NCBI RefSeq assembly: GCF_017939615.1
Contig: NZ_JAGKSR010000001.1
Span: forward strand, 1,426,001-1,490,000
Direction of reading: 5' to 3'
From: Microbacterium sp. BLY
Lineage (GTDB): Bacteria; Actinomycetota; Actinomycetes; Actinomycetales; Microbacteriaceae
Length of the DNA stretch: 64,000 bases
Part shown: positions 15,180 to 24,164 of the stretch, piece by piece
Layout: every line of letters starts with the position of its first letter
Numbering within the stretch: position 1 is the stretch's first letter
The notes under the pieces: model-generated
Told to the model about the DNA's origin: nothing
Seen by the model: the letters and a program-made list of their open reading frames with translations, nothing else
The model's database searches: none
Program-made: the position numbers and the translations under genes

Positions 15180-17735
15180 TCAGGGGGCCGCGCGCTTCTT
15201 GGTGTGTCGCGTCGGCACGGCGGCCCAGGGATCCTCGGGCCAGGGGTGGCGGGGGTAGCGTCCGCGCATCTCGGCACGCACCTGCGCGTAGGGACCGGAC
15301 CAGAATGAGGCGAGGTCGTCGGTCACGGCGAGCGGACGCCCCGCCGGTGACAGCAGATGGAAGAGCACGGGCACGCGTCCGTCCACCAGGCGAGGCGTCT
15401 CGGCCCAGCCGAAGCACTCCTGCAGCTTCACCGCGACGACGGGCCGTGCGGTGGGGCCGTCGTCGGGCTCCGGGTAGGTGATGCGCACACGCGATCCGCT
15501 GGGAACCTCGAGGCGCTCAGGGGCGAGCGTGTCGAGATGCACGGCATCGGGCCAGGGCAGCAGGCGGCGAAGAGCGGACGAGAGCTTCAGCCGTCCGGCG
15601 GGGGTGCCCGACGCGAGCAGCTCGAGCTCCGGCGCGAGCCACACGTCGAGCGCCTCGACCAGGCCGGCGTCCGAGACGTCGGGCCACGGGTCGCCGAGCT
15701 CGCGCCGCAGCAACGCCAGTCGACGGCGCAGGGCGTCCGCACCCTCAGACCAGCGGAGCAGGCGGAGCCCGTCCCGGCGGAGCGCCCGCCCGACGGCCTC
15801 TCGCCCCTCCGAGGCCGTGGCCTTCACCGGGGCGGACGCGCGCACGATCGCGCCGATCCGCCGCTCCCGCCGGGCCTGCACACGACCTCCGACGAACTCG
15901 GCCTCGACCCGCTCGGTCATCAGGTGCCCGGCGGCGTCCTCCATCTGCGCCTCGGTGAGAGCCGCCGCCGACCGGATGATCGCGCCCGAGCCGGCACTCG
16001 CCCGTGACGAGGCACGGGCGACGTCCGCCACGGCGAGCCGTTCCTCGGCGGCGAGGGGGCCGCTCACCCCGGCCCGAGTACCCGAGGCGAGCAGGAAGGT
16101 CGCTCCCGATGCGGTGCGCTCGACGCGCTGGGCGACGCGTTCCGGGAAGGCCAGCGCGATGACGAGACCCACGCCGTCGAGACCAGTCCGGGTGTCGGGT
16201 ACCGGGTCGACCAGGCGCTCCAGGCGACGCGCGTCGTCGCGCCAGCGGCGAGCCTCCGGTGTCCCGCCGCCCCGCACGGTGACGAGGGCGCGTGCGGCGT
16301 CGGCCTCCGGCACCCGCTGATCACCGTCGAGAAGCGCGACGATCTCGGCCGCGAGCCGGCTCCCCACCCTCAGGCTCCCGTCGCGGAGAGCCCTGGCCAG
16401 CCGCGGATCGGCCGGGATGCGGGCGAGCGCGCGTCCCTCGGCCGTCGCGCGACCGTCCTCGTCGATCGCCCCGAGACCGCGCAGCACCGCGACGGCATCC
16501 GCGAGGCGGTCGGCACGCAGCGGTTCGATCATCCGGAGTCCGGTGCCGCCCGGAGTTCCCCAACATGCGAGCAGCAGTGCCGCGTCGGCGAGGTCGGTCG
16601 CGGCGATCTCGGGGATCGGGCGCGCGGGAGCCGCCGCGTAGGTCCGCTCGTCGACGCAGCGGATCACGGTGCCCTGGCCCTGGCGGGTGGCGCGGCCGGC
16701 ACGCTGTACGCACGAGGAACGCGACGCCGCGGTGGTGACGAGGCCGGTCATCCCGCGGGCAGCGTCACGCTGCGGCTGCCGCGACAGGCAGCTGTCGACG
16801 ACGAGTCGCACTCCGGGCACGGTGAGCGACGACTCGGCGAGGGAGGTCGTGATGATGATGCGGGGAGGGTCCTCCCGCGTCCGGCCGCGGATCACGGCAT
16901 CCTGGTCGGCCGACGGGATCCGGCCGTGCAGTTCGCGCACGTCGAAGGCGTCGGTCAGCGTGCGGACACGGCGAGCGATCTCCGACACCTCGCGGGCGCC
17001 GGGGGCGAAGACCAGGACGTCGGCTCCGGGGTCGTCCCGGACGAGGCCGGTGGCGGCGGTGACCGTGACGCTCGCGACATGGTCGAGGAATCCTCGGGTG
17101 ACGCCCCGGTCGTCGAGGCGGGGCGCGGGGCTGGGCGCCCAGCGCTCGGTGAGGGGGAAGGCCGGGACGTCGTGGTCGACGATCGGCGCGGGCGACTCGT
17201 CCGTGCCGAGGACGGCGGCGATCCGCGCGGCGTCGAGGGTGGCGGACATCGCCACCACGACGAGGTCGTCCCGCAGCTCCCGCACGTCGGAGAGCAGGCC
17301 GATCAGGAGGTCGGTCTCGAGGGCGCGCTCGTGCACCTCGTCGATGACGACCGCGTTGACGCCGTCTAGTCCGGGGTCGTCGAGCATCCGGCGCAGGAGG
17401 ATTCCGGCCGTGACGAACTCGACCCTCGTGTCCGGCCCCGCCCTGTGCTCGCCGCGGACGGTGAAGCCCACGCGCGAGCCGAGGGCCGACCCGTCGAGGT
17501 GTGCCAGGCGCCGGGCGGCGGCGCGCGCGGCGACGCGGCGGGGCTGGGTGACGATCACCCGACCGGGGCCTCGTGAGGAGAGGAGAGGCGGCACGAGGGT
17601 GGTCTTGCCCGTCCCGGGCGGCGCGGTCACGACGACCGCTGGGCTCGTGTCGAGAGTGGCGGAGAGTTCGTCGACGGCGTCCGCGAACGAGAGACCGGCG
17701 CCGATGGCGGCGAGGTCGAAGGCGGCGCGCGTCAT
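15180..17735 (-). CDS. hrpB: ATP-dependent helicase HrpB
   Basis: 851 residues, DEAH/RHA-type helicase. Motif I is APPGTGKTTL (about 36-45), Ia TQPRRVAARA, II DEVH, III SATLD, and motif VI QRAGRATRQGQG. The HrpB-specific C-terminal domain follows (SALRRLLPWPDAVHLDTLAPERLEVP region and the WPEDPWAAVPTRHTKK end). HrpB proteins are non-essential helicases of uncertain substrate, possibly RNA. ATG at 17735 is preferred over an upstream in-frame ATG at 17777, which would lie inside the long inverted repeat at 17772-17856. Confidence 0.93.
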   Translation of the reverse strand: MTRAAFDLAAIGAGLSFADAVDELSATLDTSPAVVVTAPPGTGKTTLVPPLLSSRGPGRVIVTQPRRVAARAAARRLAHLDGSALGSRVGFTVRGEHRAGPDTRVEFVTAGILLRRMLDDPGLDGVNAVVIDEVHERALETDLLIGLLSDVRELRDDLVVVAMSATLDAARIAAVLGTDESPAPIVDHDVPAFPLTERWAPSPAPRLDDRGVTRGFLDHVASVTVTAATGLVRDDPGADVLVFAPGAREVSEIARRVRTLTDAFDVRELHGRIPSADQDAVIRGRTREDPPRIIITTSLAESSLTVPGVRLVVDSCLSRQPQRDAARGMTGLVTTAASRSSCVQRAGRATRQGQGTVIRCVDERTYAAAPARPIPEIAATDLADAALLLACWGTPGGTGLRMIEPLRADRLADAVAVLRGLGAIDEDGRATAEGRALARIPADPRLARALRDGSLRVGSRLAAEIVALLDGDQRVPEADAARALVTVRGGGTPEARRWRDDARRLERLVDPVPDTRTGLDGVGLVIALAFPERVAQRVERTASGATFLLASGTRAGVSGPLAAEERLAVADVARASSRASAGSGAIIRSAAALTEAQMEDAAGHLMTERVEAEFVGGRVQARRERRIGAIVRASAPVKATASEGREAVGRALRRDGLRLLRWSEGADALRRRLALLRRELGDPWPDVSDAGLVEALDVWLAPELELLASGTPAGRLKLSSALRRLLPWPDAVHLDTLAPERLEVPSGSRVRITYPEPDDGPTARPVVAVKLQECFGWAETPRLVDGRVPVLFHLLSPAGRPLAVTDDLASFWSGPYAQVRAEMRGRYPRHPWPEDPWAAVPTRHTKKRAAP

Positions 17736-17771
17736 CCGTCCAGTCTGCCCGGTCGTTCGAGGCGCGAAGCC

Positions 17772-17856
17772 GTTCACAACTCAGGAGATTCGGGGTGATC
17801 CGGCCGAGAGGGCCGGATCACCGTGTCCGTGCGTGCCGATCTCCTGAGTTGTGAAC
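17772..17856. repeat. Nested palindromic element between hrpB and flotillin genes
   Basis: Outer arms GTTCACAACTCAGGAGAT (17772-17789) and ATCTCCTGAGTTGTGAAC (17839-17856) match perfectly over 18 bp. A separate inner hairpin GTGATCCGGCC (17795-17805) / GGCCGGATCAC (17811-17821) has an 11-bp stem and a GAGAG loop. It could end flotillin transcription, but the two-level structure is more like a REP/miniature interspersed palindrome. Confidence 0.7.
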
Positions 17857-17873
17857 AGCTTGTCGTGTGCTGC

Positions 17874-19475
17874 TTACTCCGCCGTGGGCGCCGGAGGCGC
17901 GGGCGGCGGCGGGGTGGTGGGCGTCGAGACGCGCGGAGCTGGGGCGGGAGCCGACGTCTCCGCCGTCCCGGCGCCGAACGCCCGTCCGACCGCCTGGCCC
18001 TGGATGATGCCGGCGAGGTCGAGCCCGGTCGCGGCGTGCACGCTGTCGAAGACCGAGCGCATGGCCTTCGCGCTGTCGGCGCCGACCACCTGGGAGGCCC
18101 CGTCCTCGCCCGAGCCGCCCACGATCGACACGTTGCCGATCGCGGCGTAGCCCTTCGCGAACTCCGACATGATCGACGGCAGCACCTCCAGCACGCGCTG
18201 CGAGAGGAATGCGTCCTGGTTGGAGGCGATGGCCTTGGCCTCGGCCTCCACAGCGGCGGCCCGTGCCTCACCCTCGGCACGGATCGCTTCGGCCTCGGCG
18301 TTGGCCCGGAGGCGACGGGCTTCGGCCTCAGCCTCGGCCTGGGCGCGCAGGGCATCGGCGTCACCGGTGGCCTTCGCGATCGCGGCCGCGGCCTCACCGT
18401 CGGCGCGCGCCTTGTCGGCTTGGGCCTGCTGCTCGGCGATGCGAGTGCGTGCCTCGGCCTGCTTGACCTGCTCGATCGCCGCTGCTTCGGCGGCCCGCTC
18501 ACGCGTGTACAGCTCGGCCTGCGCCCGCGTCTCCGCCTCGTATCGCTGCGCGTCGGCGACGCGCTTGACGTCGGCGTCCAGCTGCGCCTGCTTGTTCTCC
18601 GCCTGCTGCTGGAGGACGGCCTGCTCGGCCTGGGCCCGGGCGAGCTGCTCGGCCTGCTCGGCCTCGGCGCGCGCACGGCCGATGCCGGCGTTGGCGTTGG
18701 CGGTGTTGGTGTCGAGCGCGGTCTGCTCGACGAGGTTCGCCTCCTGGTTGGCGATGTTCTTCTGGTTGATCGCGCGGTCGGCGTTGGTCTGCGAGATCTC
18801 CGCCGCCTGCCGCTTCGCCTGGATCTCCGGCGCCCCGAGGGACTGAATGTAGCCGACCTTGTCGGTGATGCCCTTGATCTGGAAGGAGTCGAGGATGAGT
18901 CCCTGCTCAGCGAGCTCCTGGGAGACGTCGGCGGCGATCTGGTCGGAGAACTTCTTGCGCTCCCGCATGAGCTCGACGACGGACAGGGTGGCGACGATGC
19001 CGCGCAGGGCGCCCTCGAGCTGCTCGGTGGTGAACTGCTCGATGGCCTTGTCCTGGGACGCGAAGCGCTCGGCCGCCCGGCGCACCAGCAGCGGGTCGGA
19101 GCCGATCTTGACGATCGCGACGCCATCGACGTTGAGCGTCACGTTGTCGAGCGACTGCGCCTCTGCGTTGAGCGACACCTGACGAGACCGTAGAGAGATG
19201 ATCTCGTGACGCTGCGTGATCGGGTTGACGAGCGACTTCCCGTTCACGATGACGGTGACGGGCGACTCCGACATCTCGGAGCTGCTGGTGCCGTCGGCGC
19301 CGATCACCGCGCGCTGCACCTTCTGTTTGCGTCCGGAGATGACGAGTGCTTCGTCGGCTCGAGCGACCTTGATCCAGCTGCGTGCGAACAGCAGCAGGAT
19401 CAGCAGGACGATGATCGCGGCGACGACCGCGATCCCGATGACGATGAGGATGCCGACGATTCCGGCGATCTCCAT
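17874..19475 (-). CDS. Flotillin-like SPFH/band 7 membrane protein
   Basis: 533 residues. An N-terminal transmembrane helix (about 5-32) is followed by a short cationic stretch and the SPFH/band 7 domain (about 35-215, with ALVISGRKQKVQRAVIGADG and KKFSDQIAADVSQELAEQGL). A very long Ala/Glu/Gln/Arg-rich coiled coil covers about 225-420. The end is a conserved helical region plus a Pro/Ala-rich tail. This is the flotillin/FloT layout of membrane-microdomain scaffolds. The ATG at 19475 has AGGGAGG seven bases upstream. No NfeD-type partner gene is adjacent. Confidence 0.9.
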   Translation of the reverse strand: MEIAGIVGILIVIGIAVVAAIIVLLILLLFARSWIKVARADEALVISGRKQKVQRAVIGADGTSSSEMSESPVTVIVNGKSLVNPITQRHEIISLRSRQVSLNAEAQSLDNVTLNVDGVAIVKIGSDPLLVRRAAERFASQDKAIEQFTTEQLEGALRGIVATLSVVELMRERKKFSDQIAADVSQELAEQGLILDSFQIKGITDKVGYIQSLGAPEIQAKRQAAEISQTNADRAINQKNIANQEANLVEQTALDTNTANANAGIGRARAEAEQAEQLARAQAEQAVLQQQAENKQAQLDADVKRVADAQRYEAETRAQAELYTRERAAEAAAIEQVKQAEARTRIAEQQAQADKARADGEAAAAIAKATGDADALRAQAEAEAEARRLRANAEAEAIRAEGEARAAAVEAEAKAIASNQDAFLSQRVLEVLPSIMSEFAKGYAAIGNVSIVGGSGEDGASQVVGADSAKAMRSVFDSVHAATGLDLAGIIQGQAVGRAFGAGTAETSAPAPAPRVSTPTTPPPPAPPAPTAE

Positions 19476-19644
19476 GAATGACCTCCCTGGTTCCCCCCGC
19501 GGGGGCGGTCCGATATGCCCACGGTCGGTGTGGGCGTGCGCAACCCACCCTGCCAGAAAACGGGCACCGGTCATCGGCCGGACATCGTCATCCGCCGGTC
19601 TGTAGAGAGGGCGTTCGCGGGGAGACCTGTGGAGGAGGCGCGGA

Positions 19645-20073
19645 TCAGCGCGTGCGCAGCTTCTCCGCGAGGTCGCGGAGCAGGCGCAGCTCGGCGTCGT
19701 CGAGGCGGGACATCCGGTCGGCGATCGATCGTCCGTGCACGGTCGCGAGCGCGCGGAAGGCCCGGGCGCCTTCGTCCGTGGCGCGGATCAGGGCGCCGCG
19801 CCCGTCATCGGGGTCGGCGCACTTGGCGACGAGTCCCCGCGTCACCATGCGATCGACGAGACGGGAGACGCTCGGCTGGCTGATGAGCATGTTGGCGGTG
19901 ATGTCGCGCAGGCGGGCGGTCATATCGGGCGAGCGGGTGACCGTGAGCAGCACGTCGTACTCGGCCTGCGTGATGTCGCCGTCGTCGAAGTCCGCCGTCA
20001 TCTCGGTGAACAGTTCGTGCTGCGCGCGGAACAGGCTTTCCCAGGCCTCCAGCGCGAGCTTCCGATCGGTCAT
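19645..20073 (-). CDS. MarR-family transcriptional regulator
   Basis: 142 residues. MarR winged helix: YDVLLTVTRSPDMTARLRDI, then the recognition region ISQPSVSRLVDRMVTRGLVA, and wing ADPDDGRGALIRATDEG. An in-frame upstream ATG at 20187 exists, but the segment it would add is unlike MarR proteins, so the ATG at 20073 is used. The GC-rich inverted repeat at 20098-20131 lies in its leader region. Targets are unknown; the flotillin gene downstream is a candidate because both point the same way. Confidence 0.87.
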   Translation of the reverse strand: MTDRKLALEAWESLFRAQHELFTEMTADFDDGDITQAEYDVLLTVTRSPDMTARLRDITANMLISQPSVSRLVDRMVTRGLVAKCADPDDGRGALIRATDEGARAFRALATVHGRSIADRMSRLDDAELRLLRDLAEKLRTR

Positions 20074-20097
20074 CCTCACAGAGTACCGGGCGCAGTA

Positions 20098-20131
20098 AAG
20101 GGCCGGTCGGAGAAGCTCCCGACCGGCCCTT
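20098..20131. promoter_or_regulatory. GC-rich hairpin in the marR-lacI divergent region
   Basis: 13-bp perfect arms AAGGGCCGGTCGG (20098-20110) and CCGACCGGCCCTT (20119-20131), 8-base loop. The genes on both sides point away, so a plain terminator is not expected. It may be an insulator, an attenuator in the marR leader, or the end of a small transcript. The rest of the gap to 20290 holds no gene that I can see. Confidence 0.5.
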
Positions 20132-20289
20132 GTCCCTTGCACCAAGAGTGTCCTGCAATCACATGCGGTGGATGCCACAGCAAACATTCACCGTGCGATC
20201 ACTGTATAACGGCGAGGTAACGAATGCAACGGTTTGATCACGATGAATCTGCGAACACGTGTCCGGTCAACCGATCGCGGTGGGGGCTT

Positions 20290-20303
20290 TGTTCTCGGTA
20301 ACA
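20290..20303. promoter_or_regulatory. Candidate LacI-family operator upstream of the arabinose locus
   Basis: TGTTCTCGGTAACA, dyad TGTT-N6-AACA, 29 bases before the lacI-type start. It includes TAACAT (20299-20304), a possible -10. The near-identical TGTTCCCGGTAACA is at 22961-22974, ahead of the sugar-binding protein gene. Confidence 0.6.
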
Positions 20304-20331
20304 TGACACGGAGCGGCGGAGGGAGGCGCGC

Positions 20332-21351
20332 ATGGTCAACGTCGGCTCCGACAAGCCCAACATCCGTCAGGTCGCGACGATCGCCGGTGTCTCCCACATG
20401 ACGGTGTCGCGCGTGCTCAACGACCACCCGAACATCAAGCCCGACACCAGGCGCCGCGTGCTCGAGGCGATCGAGGAGCTCGACTACCGCCCCAACCTCG
20501 TCGCCCGGGCGCTGGCCACGCAGCGCACACGACGCATCGGCGTCATCGTCGAGAGCGCGGTCGCGCACGGGCCCACGAGCGTGCTCCGGGCGGTCGAGCT
20601 GTCGGCGCGGGCGGCCGGATACTCGGTGACGTCGATCGCCCTGCACGAGGGGGATGCGATCTCTCCGCAGGAGGCGGTCGACAACCTCACCACGCAGGGG
20701 GTCGACGCGCTGTGCGTGATCGCCCCGCGCTCCTCGTCGGTCGCGGCCCTGCGTCGTATCGCGATCACCGTGCCGATGCTGGTCGTCAAGGCCGACGCCG
20801 ACCCCAGCTTCCTCACCGTGTCGATCGACCAGCACGCGGGGACGACGCTCGTGGTCGACCATCTCGTCGCGCTCGGCCACCGCGACATCCTGCACCTGTC
20901 CGGTCCCCTCGACTGGCTCGACGCCCGCGCCCGCGAGCGGGCCTTCCACTCCCGGGCGAAGTCGTGGGGGATCCGGGAGCGGCCCATCGTCGTCGGCGAC
21001 TGGTCGGCCGACTTCGCGTACGACTTCGCGAAGGGCCTCACGAGGCTGCCCGACTACACGGCCATCTTCGCCGCGAACGACGACATGGCCATCGGCCTCA
21101 TCCACGGACTCCACGACCGGGGGTTCGAGGTGCCCACCGATCTGAGCGTGGTCGGCTTCGACGACATCCCCCTCGCCCGGCACTTCCTCCCGCCCCTCAC
21201 GACCGTGCGCCAGGACTTCGGGGCTCTCGGGGTGGCGGTGGTCGAGATGCTGCGGGCCGCCATCGAGGGACGGGACATCCCGGCCCTCACGCGCATCCCC
21301 ACCGAGCTCGTCGCCCGAGCGTCCTCCGCCGCGCCCCGGGAGCAGCGATGA
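20332..21351 (+). CDS. LacI-family regulator of the arabinose-type locus
   Basis: 339 residues. The N-terminal LacI helix-turn-helix and hinge are clear (IRQVATIAGVSHMTVSRVLN at about 9-28, YRPNLVARALATQRTRRIGV). The sugar-binding domain follows, ending GFDDIPLARHFLPPLTTVRQ. It is the first gene of the cluster and overlaps the next ATPase gene by four bases. It probably represses the locus and itself through the TGTT-N6-AACA sites at 20290 and 22961, and releases DNA with L-arabinose or a related pentoside. The inducer is inferred from the catabolic genes downstream. Confidence 0.9.
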   Translation: MVNVGSDKPNIRQVATIAGVSHMTVSRVLNDHPNIKPDTRRRVLEAIEELDYRPNLVARALATQRTRRIGVIVESAVAHGPTSVLRAVELSARAAGYSVTSIALHEGDAISPQEAVDNLTTQGVDALCVIAPRSSSVAALRRIAITVPMLVVKADADPSFLTVSIDQHAGTTLVVDHLVALGHRDILHLSGPLDWLDARARERAFHSRAKSWGIRERPIVVGDWSADFAYDFAKGLTRLPDYTAIFAANDDMAIGLIHGLHDRGFEVPTDLSVVGFDDIPLARHFLPPLTTVRQDFGALGVAVVEMLRAAIEGRDIPALTRIPTELVARASSAAPREQR

Positions 21352-22895
21352 CCCTCGCCCGTGATGCCGAGCCGGTCGTCCGGCTCGCCGGCATCACGGT
21401 CGACTTCCCCGGGGTCCGCGCCCTGGACGCGGTCGACTTCCGGCTCTTCGCGGGCGAGGTGCACGCGGTGATGGGTGAGAACGCGGCCGGCAAGTCGACC
21501 CTCGTCGCCGTCATCACCGGCACCGTCGTGCCCGCGCAGGGGGCTGTGGTCGTCGACGGCGAGCCGCGCCGCTTCACCGGCGTCGCCGACAGCAGGGCCG
21601 CGGGCATCGCGACCGTCTTCCAAGAGGCGCAGCTGAGTCCGAACCTGAGCGTCGCGGAGAACGTCATGCTGGGCCGGGAGCGGAGGGGGCGTCTCGGCAT
21701 CGACTGGCGACGCACCAGGGCGGACGCCGCCGAGGCGCTGGCGTGGCTGGGGCTCGACGACCTCGATCCGCGCACGCCGCTGGCGCTGCTCACGCCCGCG
21801 CAGAAGCAGCTCGTGGCCCTGGCGCGCGCCGTGGTGGACGAGCCCCGCGTGCTGATCCTCGACGAGCCGACCTCGAGCCTCGATGCGGCCGAGGTCGCCA
21901 CCCTGATGCGCGTCATCCGCGGGCTGCGCGCACGCGGGGTCGCCATCCTGTTCATCTCGCACTTCCTCGAGCAGGCCTTCGCGATCAGTGACCGCATGAC
22001 GGTGCTGCGCGGCGGGGTGTGCGTGGGGGAGTTCGCGACCCGCGATCTCGAGCGCGTCGACCTGATCTCGAAGATGCTCGGCAAGGACATCGACAGCCTC
22101 CGCGCGCTCGGCTCCGAGCGCAAGGCGCACCACTACGCGGGAGACGGGGAGCCCGCGATGCAGGCGTCGGGGGTGGGTCGGCGCGGAGAACTGGAGCGCA
22201 TGGACATCGAGGTCCAGCGCGGGGAGATCGTGGGTCTGGCAGGACTGCGCGGGTCGGGACGCACCGAACTCGCCTCGCTGCTGAGCGGCGCGGTCAGGGC
22301 CGACAGCGGCGAGCTCTGGGTCGACGGCGAGCGGGTGAACCTGCGCAGTCCGTCCGCGGCGTTGCGGCACCGGATCGCCCTGTCGGCGGAGAACCGGGGC
22401 ACGCAGGGGATCATCGGCGAGCTCACGGCGCGCGAGAACATCCTCCTGTCGTTGCAGGCGCTGCGCGGGTGGACCCGGCCGATCAGTGCGGCGGAGTCGG
22501 CGGCGCTCGTGGAGACCTATGTCGACGCGCTCCATCTCGACCCTCGCGACCTCGACAGGCCGGTGGGGCTGCTGTCGGGCGGCACGCAGCAGAAGGTGCT
22601 GCTGGCCCGCGCTCTCGCCGTCCGGCCCCATGTGCTGATCCTCGACGAGCCCACCCGTGGCATCGACATCACGGCGAAGGTCGAGGTGCAGCGCCGGATC
22701 AGCCAGCTGGCCGGCGACGGCGTGGCGGTGGTGTTCATCTCGTCCGAGCTGGAAGAGGTGGTGCGGCTCAGCGACCGCATCGTGGTGCTGAAGGACCGGG
22801 AGAAGATCGGGGAACTCAGCAACGGGCCGGGGGTCACGGTCGACACGGTGGTCGAGATGATCGCGGCAGAACTGGAGTCCGCCGATGAACTGTGA
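21348..22895 (+). CDS. Sugar ABC importer ATPase (tandem ATP-binding domains), lacI-linked copy
   Basis: 515 residues, two fused ATP-binding cassettes as in RbsA/MglA/YtfR. The N-terminal cassette has Walker A GENAAGKST (Ala in place of the usual Gly before AGKST), signature-region LTPAQKQLVALARA and Walker B VLILDEPTSSLD. The C-terminal cassette lacks a canonical Walker A (GLRGSGRTE), as is normal for this group, and has LSGGTQQKVLLARAL. This is one of two such ATPases in the locus; the other at 24165 is next to the permeases. No permease immediately follows this copy. It may share the same permeases or have a regulatory role. Confidence 0.88.
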   Translation: MTLARDAEPVVRLAGITVDFPGVRALDAVDFRLFAGEVHAVMGENAAGKSTLVAVITGTVVPAQGAVVVDGEPRRFTGVADSRAAGIATVFQEAQLSPNLSVAENVMLGRERRGRLGIDWRRTRADAAEALAWLGLDDLDPRTPLALLTPAQKQLVALARAVVDEPRVLILDEPTSSLDAAEVATLMRVIRGLRARGVAILFISHFLEQAFAISDRMTVLRGGVCVGEFATRDLERVDLISKMLGKDIDSLRALGSERKAHHYAGDGEPAMQASGVGRRGELERMDIEVQRGEIVGLAGLRGSGRTELASLLSGAVRADSGELWVDGERVNLRSPSAALRHRIALSAENRGTQGIIGELTARENILLSLQALRGWTRPISAAESAALVETYVDALHLDPRDLDRPVGLLSGGTQQKVLLARALAVRPHVLILDEPTRGIDITAKVEVQRRISQLAGDGVAVVFISSELEEVVRLSDRIVVLKDREKIGELSNGPGVTVDTVVEMIAAELESADEL

Positions 22896-22896
22896 T

Positions 22897-22974
22897 CGGT
22901 AACAGGAACGTTATCGTCTGAGACGCCCGGTTTTGGGGGAAGCTCTTGCGGTTCCAAAATTGTTCCCGGTAACA
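22897..22974. promoter_or_regulatory. Promoter and operators of the sugar transport genes
   Basis: Dyad CGGTAAC-AGGAAC-GTTATCG (22897-22916, one mismatch) is followed by a LacI-type site TGTTCCCGGTAACA (22961-22974). TTGCGG (22946-22951) and TAACAT (22970-22975) are spaced by 18 bases as -35 and -10, so the second site overlaps the -10. CGGTAACA occurs in both sites and again at 20296-20303. Confidence 0.6.
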
Positions 22975-23071
22975 TCACGGCAGGACCCCACGTCGGTGTC
23001 CTGCATTCACGACCGGGCCCGGGGGGCCCACCACCGCCGGACTGACCGCCGGCATCTCAAAGGAGAGAGAA

Positions 23072-24070
23072 ATGTCCGCGAAGAAGCGCACCCGCATCGC
23101 GTTCGGACTGGCAGCAGTCGGCGCACTCACCATCGGCCTCGCGGCCTGCTCGACCGGCGACTCGGACGCCGGCGACGGCGGCGGCTCGGACGAGATCACG
23201 ACCGTCGGCTTCGTCGCCGTCGGGCCCGAGGGGGCGTGGCGTGAGGCGAACGAGCAGAACATCCAGGACACCTTCACCGAGGAGGCCGGATACAACCTGA
23301 AGTACGCGCCCGCCACCAACCTCGACCAGAAGTCGCAGATCGACGCGTTCACGTCGTTCGTCGACGAGGGCGTCGACGTCATCCTGCTCTCCGCCACCGA
23401 GGCGTCCGGCTGGGAGGACTCGCTCAAGCGGGCCCAGGAGGCGGAGATCCCCGTCATCCTGCTCGACCGCGGCATCGAGCCCGACGACGACAGCCTGTAC
23501 GTCACCCGCATCGCGCCCGACAACGTCGAGGTCGCCAAGGAGGTCGGCAGCTGGGCCGCCGCGACCTTCCCCGACGGCGGCAACTACGTCGTCCTCGAGG
23601 GCCCGGCCGGCGTCGGCGTGGTCAACGAGCGCAACACCGGCTTCGACGAGGGTCTGGGCGACTCGTCGCTGAAGAAGGTCGACGCGCAGACCGCGAACTG
23701 GTCGGCCGAAGAGGGCAAGAGCGTCTTCGAGACGATGCTGAAGGCATCGAACAACGACATCCAGCTCGTGTTCGCGCAGAACGACGAGATGGGCCTCGGC
23801 GCCGCGCAGGCCGCGGAGGAGGCCGGGCTCGTCGTCGGCGAGGACGTGAAGATCGCCACGATCGACGGCACCAAGAACGCCATGCAGGCGCTCGCCGACG
23901 GTCAGCTCAGCTACGTGCACGAGTACAACCCGCTGTTCGGCGAGACGGCGCTCGAGGTCGTCGAGAAGACGCTCGCCGGCGAGGATGTCGACTCCTACAT
24001 CGTGGTTCCCAGTGAGGCGTTCGACTCGGCGGAGGCCGCGCAGGCCGTGCTGGCCGACCGCAAGTACTGA
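23072..24070 (+). CDS. Sugar ABC importer substrate-binding lipoprotein (YtfQ/AraF-like)
   Basis: 332 residues. Lipoprotein signal with lipobox LAAC (Cys at about 27), a Gly/Asp-rich linker, then a type I periplasmic-binding fold (ITTVGFVAVGPEGAWREAN; VDVILLSATEASGWEDSL; VILLDRG; FAQNDEMGLGAAQAAEEAG). The pattern resembles the galactofuranose-binding protein YtfQ more than RbsB. AAAGGAGAG precedes the ATG at 23072. With the following ATPase and two permeases it forms a YtfQRT-YjfF-type importer. Because AraD, kinase and AraA genes follow, the likely ligand is L-arabinose or an arabino/galactofuranoside. Confidence 0.9.
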   Translation: MSAKKRTRIAFGLAAVGALTIGLAACSTGDSDAGDGGGSDEITTVGFVAVGPEGAWREANEQNIQDTFTEEAGYNLKYAPATNLDQKSQIDAFTSFVDEGVDVILLSATEASGWEDSLKRAQEAEIPVILLDRGIEPDDDSLYVTRIAPDNVEVAKEVGSWAAATFPDGGNYVVLEGPAGVGVVNERNTGFDEGLGDSSLKKVDAQTANWSAEEGKSVFETMLKASNNDIQLVFAQNDEMGLGAAQAAEEAGLVVGEDVKIATIDGTKNAMQALADGQLSYVHEYNPLFGETALEVVEKTLAGEDVDSYIVVPSEAFDSAEAAQAVLADRKY

Positions 24071-24164
24071 TCGAGCAGAGAACCCGACGCCGGAGCGATC
24101 CGGCAGCGAGCCCGGGTGGCGCAGGCGACCGCGCCACCCGGGCCCCGCGGACGGAGAGACAGCG

